Shown one piece after another: positions 8,029 through 15,071 of a stretch of 20,416 nucleotides of DNA. The stretch lies in the NCBI GenBank assembly GCA_947584105.1, contig CANPWK010000005.1:1-20416 (forward strand), in the 5' to 3' direction. How positions within the stretch are numbered: position 1 is the first letter of the stretch; each line of letters opens with the position of its first letter. The notes beneath the pieces were generated by a model. It was not told the origin of the DNA, searched no databases, and saw only the letters and a program-made list of their open reading frames with translations. Both the position numbers and the translations under genes were made by a program. Origin of the DNA: an uncultured Bacilli bacterium. GTDB lineage: Bacteria; Bacillota_I; Bacilli_A; RF39; UBA660.

Positions 8029-10023
8029 ATGATAGAAAAATTGTCTTTGGAACAATTTGAGCAAATTAAAAATCAATTGGCAGATTTAATTAAGGAATAT
8101 GAAGAATATATTGAGATACATAAAAATGATGAAAATTATAATGAAAATGAAGTAGAAGAAAAATTTACAGAACGATATTTATCAATTCAAAATTATTTAC
8201 TGAGTTATGATTTAAGTAATATTCCATTTGAAGCTTGGAAAGATTTTATAATATTTTCGGATGAAGAACATATTGTGGATTTCTCTAAAACTAGAGCTAA
8301 TATAGATTTTGCTTTAATTGAATATTATGGAAACGGGAATTTTCGAGGATGTAATGTTAGAAATTTAGAAACGCTAGGAAGATCATTAAATTATAAGGAC
8401 TATGATGAAGAAACCATTAAAGCAAATCCTTCATTATTTTTAAGTGATATATTTAGTGAAGAATTTAAAGAAAAATATTATGGTGGGATTTTAACTATTA
8501 AAGATTTAACATCTTTATCTAATCAGCAGTTGAATGAAATAAAGAAAAAAAATCTTAAATTTCATATGGATTCTAAAGAATATAATGGATTGCTATTAGA
8601 AACTCTTGGCTTGGATAGAATAGTTGAATTATATAAATATTCACCAGAAGAATATGATGCTATTAATAAATTGATAACAATGTATGGTGGTATAGATTTT
8701 GATTTGGAAAATGGTAAATATGCACCATCTACAGATGAATTTTTTGAAAAAATTAAAACTGTTGAAATTTCAGAATTAAAGAATGTTTGCTTTGATTTTG
8801 CAAGAAAAAAAATTACTAATTCTGAATCGTGGATAAGAATAGAAAAATATCCGGAAATGTTTATAAAAGAAAATTCAGACATATTTTTGGTAGACGCTAA
8901 TATTCCAGATGAAGTTAAGGAAAGGTATTTTAATAAAAGATTAAAACTGCAGGATTTAATTGATTATCCTAATGTATTTAAAAATATTCCAGTAGATTAC
9001 TTTATGGAATATGGAACATATATACATAAATTTATTAGAGATAATTATGGTATGGGAAAATTTCAAGAGTTATTAGAAAAGCATCCCGATATATTTGCCC
9101 ATATAGCACAAGAAGGAAAAGAATATTCATTTGTCAAATTTTTAAAAGAAGGTACAGATTTAGACAAAGCTTTTAGTAGTGCTGTAAAAGATTATTTTTT
9201 AAATTACGGTATGCCAGATGATTTTAGATTTGTAAGTGGAGATCAAGTTATTTATAATGTTCCAGATTGGTTATCATCTATGAATTTTAAATTTATGGAT
9301 AAATTAACCACTATAGAGGAATTATTAGAATATACAGATTCAGTTTTTGTGCTTGATAGAGATCAAAGAAGAGTTTTAGAAACGTTTGATATAGATAATA
9401 TTAAAAGATTTGAGCAAGACACAGCTTTTTTTTCTCATAAAGAGTATCAATGGTCGCAAGATTTAAGAATGTTTAATGCATTTGCTTATTATTTTCGTCA
9501 ACATAATCCAGATTCATTAGCAAAATCAGGAATAGATTTTAAAAATGGGAGTTTATCATATGAAGAATTTTCTAAACAACTAGCTGCTTGTTTGGATATT
9601 ATGAGAAAAGAAGGCATATTTATAAATTTTCCAAATTATGATTGGATTCAGGGTGAATTTAGAGATAAACATCCAGAGATATTTATGGATTTAAATGCTC
9701 CGAGGATGTTAAAAGCAGCTTATTATCATAATCATATTGATTCGGCTTTCTTATTTCAACATAAGGATTATATACCTTATTTAATTGATAAGAATTTATC
9801 TAATACTATAAATGCTAATATAAAATTAACGATTCCCAGTTTGGTAGATGAAAAAGGAAATATAATGCTAAGCTATTCAAACTTTATAAATGAATATACT
9901 TCAAGATATGGTAATAAAAAATTATTAATACTAATATTTAAATATGGAGGTTTACTATCTGATTTAACCATATCGAACAGGCAATTGAAAAATCTCTTAG
10001 AAACTCTATTTATAGTAAAATAA
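8029..10023 (+). CDS. N-terminal part of second giant repeat protein (split by frameshift)
   Basis: A 664-aa reading frame with AGGATGG at 8014-8020, eight bases before the ATG. It encodes only the repeat region: copies of the F-[LM]-x(4)-P-x-E/FY-type repeat start near residues 135, 285 and 551. No enzyme motif is present. It ends where its paralogue (182-4828) simply continues. In the +1-overlapping frame the bases from 9963 onwards read NHIEQAIEKSLRNSIYSKI, directly in frame with the next gene, and resemble the paralogue segment ELDKTILQNVI. The last 18 or so residues here (after SDL, about 9966) look out-of-frame. A single missing A in TTTAACC at about 9963-9969 would restore one gene of about 1650 aa (8029-12995). 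This is therefore best read as the 5' part of a frameshifted gene, though it may still be translated. Confidence 0.75.
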   Translation: MIEKLSLEQFEQIKNQLADLIKEYEEYIEIHKNDENYNENEVEEKFTERYLSIQNYLLSYDLSNIPFEAWKDFIIFSDEEHIVDFSKTRANIDFALIEYYGNGNFRGCNVRNLETLGRSLNYKDYDEETIKANPSLFLSDIFSEEFKEKYYGGILTIKDLTSLSNQQLNEIKKKNLKFHMDSKEYNGLLLETLGLDRIVELYKYSPEEYDAINKLITMYGGIDFDLENGKYAPSTDEFFEKIKTVEISELKNVCFDFARKKITNSESWIRIEKYPEMFIKENSDIFLVDANIPDEVKERYFNKRLKLQDLIDYPNVFKNIPVDYFMEYGTYIHKFIRDNYGMGKFQELLEKHPDIFAHIAQEGKEYSFVKFLKEGTDLDKAFSSAVKDYFLNYGMPDDFRFVSGDQVIYNVPDWLSSMNFKFMDKLTTIEELLEYTDSVFVLDRDQRRVLETFDIDNIKRFEQDTAFFSHKEYQWSQDLRMFNAFAYYFRQHNPDSLAKSGIDFKNGSLSYEEFSKQLAACLDIMRKEGIFINFPNYDWIQGEFRDKHPEIFMDLNAPRMLKAAYYHNHIDSAFLFQHKDYIPYLIDKNLSNTINANIKLTIPSLVDEKGNIMLSYSNFINEYTSRYGNKKLLILIFKYGGLLSDLTISNRQLKNLLETLFIVK

Positions 10024-12995
10024 TGGAAAATAAAATAGATTATTCTTATTTAGCCAATATTCCAGAAATGGTAAGTGAATATCAAGAAATATTTATAAAT
10101 TTCGATGGATTAACAAATATTTCAGAAGAAGAAAGACAAAGACTCACTCAAGCATTTTATAATAGGGCGCTAAATTTTGCTGATATAAAAAAGTATCCTG
10201 AACTAATAACTATCCTTAAAGATAAAAATTTATCTATTGCTTTTGGTGATAAAGGTGATAATTATTTACTGCAAATACTAGGTAAAGAAAACTTTTTACA
10301 ATTATGTGCTATATATGGTAAGTATATGGATATAATTTCAGACCATTTGAATAATGAAACAATATTTAGTAAAGATAAATTACAAGATTCTGGTTTAAAT
10401 AATGAATCTACCAAAGCTATTTTATTTGATGAAATTGATAAAATAATTTTTCAAAGCATTATTGATGAATATATAATATATGACGAAAGTATTCCCCAAC
10501 ATTTTAAAGATAAATATCCAACATTATTTTTAAATGTTAATGTATCACAAGATATTAAAAACAAATTTTACAATAGAGAATTTACATTAGAAGATTTTAT
10601 AGCAAATCCTAAGCTATTTGAAATATTTAGTAATACTAATATAGCTTGCGGTTTTTCAAATAATATGTCTTGGATTATTCCTTTATTTGATAGTAAAGAT
10701 AATTTTAACGTAGCTAATAATAATCGTTGGGAAGTGATTTTAGGATGCTATAAGATTCAAGATATAGAATTACAATGGGAATTTAAGGATTATATTACAA
10801 ATTTTGGCGATAGTATTGACTCTGAAAGAATAAAGTTTGTTGCAGAAATTTTATCAAGACTTTCGTTATCTAATTCAAGTGAAATATACACATTTAGAAA
10901 AGAAATAGCTACTCAACTATTAAAATCTAATAATCCTTTAGAAAATTTAAGCAAAATTGAAGATGTTTTTATAAGAAACAATATACCAACAGTAGGAAAA
11001 AGATATTCTTGTTTTGAAATATTGCATCCTGATTTTCAAGGATTTAATATGGAAAGCTCAAGAATTTCACCAATATTAAAAAGATCATCAACAATGAGTG
11101 ATAAAATAACAGTATTTTCTGATTTAATTAAATGTTCTTTTGGTTCAAATAATAATTCAGTTAATTCATATTTAAAAAATATAGAATTCGGTTCTAAATT
11201 ATATGAACAAATAAGAACTGGACAAATAAGTCTTGATACACTTGGTGAAATAGAAAAACAGGAATTATTAATATTTAGTAAACATCTAGCAACATTATAT
11301 AACAATACAATGAAAGTAAAAAAAGAAAATACAGCATTTATATCTAGTGGGGATGTTTTAACGGATATTTTAGATCTTTCTAAAAAATTATCACCAAATG
11401 GGTCATTAGATTATAATTTAGGTGATAGAGTTATAAGAATGTTCTGTGGTTTTGTTGGTATCGATACATTAGAACAAGCAAAAGAATATATTAATTTGAA
11501 AGTAAAATCAGCTGATTTAAGAAATAGAAATGCAGCTGCTTCCAATATGGTATTAGAAAAAGGAGATTTTATAAAAGGAATTGGCGACATTACATATTTA
11601 AGAAATATTTTACAAAATGGAAGTATCGCCAAAGAATATTTAGGAGCAAACGCGGAAAGTGATGCAACACCGCTTGATACAGATGTATCAATGATCATGA
11701 GTTCAGCCAAAACCATAAGTGAAAAAATAAATGAAACAGCCGCTAAAGGCTATGGCCCTATATGGTTTGTATTAAAGAATGATGATAGGTTTGTAACAAC
11801 TAGAACAGAAACAGAGGCATTAGAATCAAAAAGAGATTTTTCGAAAATGGAAGTTTTTTATACTGGTGCATTAGGAAAAGGGCATTATGGTATAAGAACA
11901 GGTTTTGCATCTAGTGAGATTAATTATATTGTTATGGAAAAATATGATTCAAGAGTAGGACTTGAAATTGCTATGAATGGTTTTTACATTCCTGTTGCTA
12001 ATACAGAAGGTAAAATCATATTTACTCCAGAAAAATATGATGAATTAAGATCAAAAATGAATGGACTATCTTATTTTGGTGAAAGAACTTATACTTTTTC
12101 TAATAATTTAGTTACTGAAGAAACAGAAGCTTTGGCAGAGCAAGTAGAACAAAATTATTATGAGGTTCAAATAAAAAGAGAAAAAGTTAATCGAGTTATA
12201 CAGCAATCTCTTGAAGAATTAGGATTACATTTAAAAACCAATATTGATGGAGATTTAACTGAAGGATTTGCAGAATTAATAGATACTGGTTCAACCGGAA
12301 GAGCAACGAATAAGCCGGGAGATGGAGATTTTGACTTTATGTTGCGATTAGATAAATCTATATTATCAGATCCTAAAAAATTAAGTGAGTTAAAACAAAC
12401 AATATTAAAAAATCTTGGTAAAGAAAATTCTTCTCAATTAACAGGAACTGGTGATTTCAGATTAAAAGATGTCCAAATAGATAATGATACTAATGTAGAT
12501 ATTGATATTACATTTACTCAAAAAACGGATAAATTATCTTATTCAACTGATATGTGCATACGTGATAGATTAACCACTATTCAAAGAACAAATCCAGAAG
12601 CTTATAAATATGTTATAGCTAATATTTTACTTGCTAAACAAGTTTTGAAAGCTGCTGAAGTATATAAACCTAAAAGAGGAGAAAATCCTCAAGGTGGTTT
12701 AGGAGGAATTGGAATCGAGAATTGGATTCTTCAAAACGGAGGTTCGTTTATTGATGCTGCTAGAAGTTTCGTTGAAGCAGCGAATGGAAAAAGTTTTGAA
12801 GAATTTAAAGCTAGTTATCAGATATGGGATTTTGGCGATAATCATCTTGCTGAGAAACGAGGTCAATATCCTCATGATAATTTTGTTGTAAATAATATGG
12901 ATGAAAATGGTTACCAAAAGATGCGTCAAGTATTAATTGAATACTTTCGAACTATGAGTGTTGAACAAAATAATTCAAAAAGCATTAAACATTAA
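10023..12995 (+). CDS. C-terminal part of second giant protein: repeats, ART-like middle, nucleotidyltransferase
   Basis: A 990-aa frame whose ATG overlaps the previous stop by one base (TAATG), with no clear ribosome binding site; the start is probably an internal Met of a formerly continuous gene. Two repeat copies lie near residues 33 and 169. From about residue 165 onward it parallels residues 725-1548 of the first paralogue, with about two thirds of residues identical by eye. Key residues are kept: SSEINYIV with Glu632, GSTGRAT at 756-762, DGDFDF with Asp769/Asp771, DIDITF with Asp826/Asp828, and the GIENWILQNGGSF segment. The nucleotidyltransferase active site therefore appears intact despite the split. 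Coupled translation after the TAATG overlap could yield an N-terminally shortened enzyme. Substrate and role are unknown. Confidence 0.82.
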   Translation: MENKIDYSYLANIPEMVSEYQEIFINFDGLTNISEEERQRLTQAFYNRALNFADIKKYPELITILKDKNLSIAFGDKGDNYLLQILGKENFLQLCAIYGKYMDIISDHLNNETIFSKDKLQDSGLNNESTKAILFDEIDKIIFQSIIDEYIIYDESIPQHFKDKYPTLFLNVNVSQDIKNKFYNREFTLEDFIANPKLFEIFSNTNIACGFSNNMSWIIPLFDSKDNFNVANNNRWEVILGCYKIQDIELQWEFKDYITNFGDSIDSERIKFVAEILSRLSLSNSSEIYTFRKEIATQLLKSNNPLENLSKIEDVFIRNNIPTVGKRYSCFEILHPDFQGFNMESSRISPILKRSSTMSDKITVFSDLIKCSFGSNNNSVNSYLKNIEFGSKLYEQIRTGQISLDTLGEIEKQELLIFSKHLATLYNNTMKVKKENTAFISSGDVLTDILDLSKKLSPNGSLDYNLGDRVIRMFCGFVGIDTLEQAKEYINLKVKSADLRNRNAAASNMVLEKGDFIKGIGDITYLRNILQNGSIAKEYLGANAESDATPLDTDVSMIMSSAKTISEKINETAAKGYGPIWFVLKNDDRFVTTRTETEALESKRDFSKMEVFYTGALGKGHYGIRTGFASSEINYIVMEKYDSRVGLEIAMNGFYIPVANTEGKIIFTPEKYDELRSKMNGLSYFGERTYTFSNNLVTEETEALAEQVEQNYYEVQIKREKVNRVIQQSLEELGLHLKTNIDGDLTEGFAELIDTGSTGRATNKPGDGDFDFMLRLDKSILSDPKKLSELKQTILKNLGKENSSQLTGTGDFRLKDVQIDNDTNVDIDITFTQKTDKLSYSTDMCIRDRLTTIQRTNPEAYKYVIANILLAKQVLKAAEVYKPKRGENPQGGLGGIGIENWILQNGGSFIDAARSFVEAANGKSFEEFKASYQIWDFGDNHLAEKRGQYPHDNFVVNNMDENGYQKMRQVLIEYFRTMSVEQNNSKSIKH

Positions 12996-13022
12996 GGGAT
13001 ATTTTTCGATAATTTGTTAGAT

Positions 13023-13052
13023 TTGACAAATGCAAGAAAAAAGTGGTATAAC
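13023..13052 (+). promoter_or_regulatory. strong sigma-A-type promoter of the riboswitch transcript
   Basis: Consensus TTGACA at 13023-13028, an 18-base spacer, and TATAAC at 13047-13052 preceded by TG at 13044-13045. The predicted transcription start near 13059 coincides with the first base of the riboswitch stem P1. Confidence 0.8.
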
Positions 13053-13058
13053 TAACAG

Positions 13059-13166
13059 CGTTGAAAGGGAGTAGTTCCTATATATAATTATGGATTTAGT
13101 TCGTCAATTCAATGTATAAACATTCGGACTAAATGATAAATGGTTATTGAACAAGACTTTAACACA
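13059..13166 (+). promoter_or_regulatory. yybP-ykoY manganese riboswitch
   Basis: All hallmarks of the yybP-ykoY Mn2+-sensing element are visible. The L1 signature AAGGGAGTAG is at 13065-13074. P3 is TTTAGTTCG pairing with CGGACTAAA (9 bp, one G-U) around the L3 metal-loop sequence TCAATTC, capped by an AATGT/ACATT hairpin. The 3' signature ACAAGACTTT follows. P1 is GTTGAAAG (13060-13067) with CTTTAAC at 13157-13163. These elements fit the structures described for this class, in which two loops dock and bind Mn2+. The P1 3' strand is shared with the terminator at 13152-13189, so Mn2+ binding should favour readthrough, i.e. an ON switch. Confidence 0.9.
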
Positions 13167-13189
13167 ATATGTGTGAGTCTTGTTTTTTT
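13152..13189 (+). terminator. riboswitch expression-platform terminator
   Basis: CAAGACT at 13152-13158 pairs with AGTCTTG at 13176-13182, extended by CACA/TGTG, and a run of seven T follows. The left arm includes the 3' strand of riboswitch P1, so terminator and ligand-bound aptamer exclude each other. It may also stop readthrough from the upstream NTase gene, for which no other terminator is seen. Confidence 0.85.
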
Positions 13190-13268
13190 GTCTTTCAAAA
13201 TTCTCACATATTGAAAAATTAAAAAAAGAAAGGAGTAGAAAAAAAGACATTAATAGAGAGGTGAGAAT

Positions 13269-13613
13269 ATGAGAGAAAAAGTAATTTTAAAAATTGTACA
13301 TCCAGAAGAATATCCAGATTTAGCAGTTGAGTGCAAGGTAATACCAAATGATAAAATAGGGGAATATTTAGATACAATACCTGAAGATAAAAAATTCTAT
13401 GCTCATAAAGATGGATTAGTATCTGCAATAATTGGAGTACCCGGAGAGAAGGTAATTACTACTTTAAAAACTGTTGTAGAAGGTAGAGAGTATATTTTAA
13501 GCGAAGAAGAAAATACAGTAAAAGAAAAATATGGATATCTAGATGTTGTAGTTAGAAATTTAGATTCAACTTCAAATGAACAATACGTAGTTAAGCATGA
13601 TAAGTTCTGTTAA
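13269..13613 (+). CDS. unknown protein under Mn riboswitch control, N-terminal part
   Basis: 114 aa, not recognised. It has no membrane segment or signal peptide and is rich in Glu, Lys and Val. It is the first gene after the yybP-ykoY riboswitch, preceded by GAGAGGTGAG ending five bases before the ATG. The end reads YVVKHDKFC, then TAA, then, in the same frame, TYVPYEV. The segment QYVVKHDKF-x-TYV resembles the end of the following ORF (IEQGAFDSTYIKE), suggesting one protein with two similar domains interrupted by a nonsense codon at 13611-13613. The classical targets of this riboswitch (MntP, TerC/YkoY, P-type ATPases) are membrane proteins; this is not one. Its role in Mn homeostasis is only implied by the riboswitch. 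Confidence 0.65.
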   Translation: MREKVILKIVHPEEYPDLAVECKVIPNDKIGEYLDTIPEDKKFYAHKDGLVSAIIGVPGEKVITTLKTVVEGREYILSEEENTVKEKYGYLDVVVRNLDSTSNEQYVVKHDKFC

Positions 13614-13619
13614 ACTTAT

Positions 13620-13874
13620 GTGCCTTATGAAGTTAGACAATGTTCAAGCGGTCAATCTGCAAGATATCTTCTAATAGTAGAAACAAGATTACTTACACAA
13701 GTTGATGAAAACTTAATCATAATGACATCTTGTTGTGCTCCTGCTGTATGTTTAGCTGGTAGTTATATAGTAATTTATAATGCAGAAGAAAATGATTATA
13801 ATACTATAGAACAAGGTGCTTTTGATTCAACGTATATCAAAGAAAATCAACATACAAAGAAATTAAAAAGATAA
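13620..13874 (+). CDS. unknown protein, C-terminal part after in-frame stop
   Basis: 84 aa if started at the GTG at 13620, which has no ribosome binding site. It lies in the same frame as the preceding ORF, only two codons after its TAA, so it is best read as the second half of one gene of about 201 codons. It contains a CC pair and four Cys in all, a GSYIVIYN strand pair and ends with FDSTYIKE and a basic tail. The GxYIVxxN-...-F-x(2)-TY pattern is like the end of the upstream half, which points to an internal domain duplication. No function can be assigned. A terminator follows at 13892. Confidence 0.5.
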   Translation: MPYEVRQCSSGQSARYLLIVETRLLTQVDENLIIMTSCCAPAVCLAGSYIVIYNAEENDYNTIEQGAFDSTYIKENQHTKKLKR

Positions 13875-13891
13875 AAGTTATATGATAATGC

Positions 13892-13918
13892 AAAAAAGGA
13901 ATTGATTTTCCTTTTTTG
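13892..13918 (+). terminator. intrinsic terminator after the riboswitch-controlled gene
   Basis: AAAAAAGGAA pairs with TTTCCTTTTTT around a short TTGAT loop; the right arm itself supplies the T-run. The A-rich left arm also makes it usable on the minus strand. Confidence 0.75.
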
Positions 13919-13930
13919 ACGTTATTAATA

Positions 13931-13959
13931 AAGACAACTGCTTAAAAATTTGATATAAT
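13931..13959 (+). promoter_or_regulatory. promoter of the 14061-20002 gene run
   Basis: AAGACA at 13931-13936 (4 of 6), a 17-base spacer, and TATAAT at 13954-13959 with TG at 13951-13952. It lies just after a terminator and before a long same-strand gene run. Confidence 0.6.
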
Positions 13960-13963
13960 TTAA

Positions 13964-14068
13964 TTAGTAAAATTTCAAAGGAGAATTTATGATACATTTG
14001 AACTTATTCAAAATAAAACAGATAAAAGAAATTTAAGTAGTGCTAAAAAGAAGAAAGTAAATGAATAA
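13964..14068 (+). pseudogene. start-less open frame resembling a gene 3' end
   Basis: In the frame from 13964 there are 34 sense codons before the TAA at 14066-14068. They read YDTFELIQNKTDKRNL and then a Lys-rich tail, a composition like a genuine protein C-terminus. The stop overlaps the ATG of the next gene (ATGAATAA), a usual operon junction. There is no start codon in frame. Interpreted as the leftover 3' end of a deleted upstream gene; chance cannot be excluded for so short a stretch. Confidence 0.25.
13989..14036 (+). CDS. possible 15-codon leader ORF
   Basis: AAAGGAG at 13977-13983 precedes an ATG at 13989 with near-ideal spacing, much better than the weak site before the next real gene. 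The encoded 15-residue peptide (MIHLNLFKIKQIKEI) shows no recognisable feature. It could be a leader that couples translation, or the remnant ribosome binding site of a lost gene. A second frame over the same bases is described in the next entry. Confidence 0.25.
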   Translation: MIHLNLFKIKQIKEI

Positions 14069-15071
14069 AATAAAAATATTAAATAAATTAGAAATTAAAA
14101 ATATTTTAAATATGAATATGGCTTTAAATGCGGTCGAAAGTGCATATAGTCAGAAAAATAGTTTAAAAGGAAATGTATGGCCTTTAGTATTTTATGAATA
14201 TGAGCATAATGTATTTGATTTAGATATTAGATTAGGTAATTTGGAAGATCAAAAAGCTTATGGTTTAAAATTAATATCATATAACGAAAATAATGTGGGT
14301 AAAGGTCTAGATAAGGTGAATGCAACTTCTTTGATTTTTGATTCAAATACAGGACAACCATTAGCATTACTAAATTCGTCTCCAATAACATTGTATAGAA
14401 CTGGTGCAGCTGCAGGAATTGGTGCTAAGTATTTAGCTCGTCAAGATTCTAAAAATCTATTAGTTGTAGGATGCGGTAATATTGCTGTTTATTCAGTAGT
14501 AGCAATTTTGCTTACAATGCCGAAAATAGAAAATATATTTATAAGTAATCCTAAAGATTATGAATCTTTGACAAGAAGAATTGATAGTATAAAACAAAAG
14601 ATTAATGAATTATTAGAAGAATGTAATGTTACTTTAAAAGCAAATATAGAATGTGTGAATAATTTAGAAAAATATACAAAAGTAAGTGATATTATAGTAA
14701 CAGCAACTCCATCTGAAGAAGCAATGATAAAGTTTAATTGGGTAAAAGAAGGAACACATTTTTCTTGTATGGGTGCTTGTATGGAAGGAAAACAAGAAAT
14801 TGATGAAAATATATTTTCAAAAGCTATAGTTTTTGCAGATGATGAGATTCAATGTTTAAAACAAGGCGAAACACAAACTGCTTATAAAAAGCATATTATC
14901 TTAAAACTTAATGGAGAAATTGGGAAAATAATTTTAAATAAAAAGCAAGGAAGAGAGTCTGCTCAAGATATAACAATTTTTGATTCTACTGGATTATTTA
15001 TACAAGATTTAGCTACTTCAATAGAAGTTTTAAATCATTCAAATAATGTAGGAAAAGAGGTAGAACTTTAA
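14061..15071 (+). CDS. ornithine cyclodeaminase / mu-crystallin family NAD(P)-dependent enzyme
   Basis: 336 aa, the usual length for this family of NAD(P)-dependent imine-forming or reducing enzymes (ornithine cyclodeaminase, alanine dehydrogenase, ketimine reductase). Family landmarks are Lys70 in YGLKLIS, R113-T-G with AAAGIGAKYLAR, the Rossmann motif VVGCGNIA (Gly137, Gly139), and VTATPS near 212-217. At the site where ornithine cyclodeaminases and archaeal alanine dehydrogenase have the catalytic Asp (G-[GA]-D-x-P-G-K-x-E-L) this protein has G-A-Cys240-M-E-G-K-Q-E-I. It is therefore unlikely to be a classical ornithine cyclodeaminase; a ketimine reductase-like or other activity is more plausible. 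The start has only a weak A/G-rich ribosome binding site, and the stop overlaps the next ATG by one base (TAATG), indicating coupled translation with the hydrolase. Confidence 0.88.
   Translation: MNKIKILNKLEIKNILNMNMALNAVESAYSQKNSLKGNVWPLVFYEYEHNVFDLDIRLGNLEDQKAYGLKLISYNENNVGKGLDKVNATSLIFDSNTGQPLALLNSSPITLYRTGAAAGIGAKYLARQDSKNLLVVGCGNIAVYSVVAILLTMPKIENIFISNPKDYESLTRRIDSIKQKINELLEECNVTLKANIECVNNLEKYTKVSDIIVTATPSEEAMIKFNWVKEGTHFSCMGACMEGKQEIDENIFSKAIVFADDEIQCLKQGETQTAYKKHIILKLNGEIGKIILNKKQGRESAQDITIFDSTGLFIQDLATSIEVLNHSNNVGKEVEL

Noticed and set aside
9960..9970. Programmed -1 frameshifting at TTTAACC.
   Set aside because: It does not fit the X-XXY-YYZ slippery heptamer (YYY is not three equal bases) and no stimulatory stem-loop is evident just downstream; a one-base deletion explains it more simply.
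12552..12575. The peptide MCIRDR in the second paralogue resembles a known translation of the Nextera mosaic end, an assembly artefact.
   Set aside because: The DNA (ATG TGC ATA CGT GAT) differs from the adapter sequence at several bases, and the position aligns with MALQDR in the first paralogue, so it is natural coding sequence.
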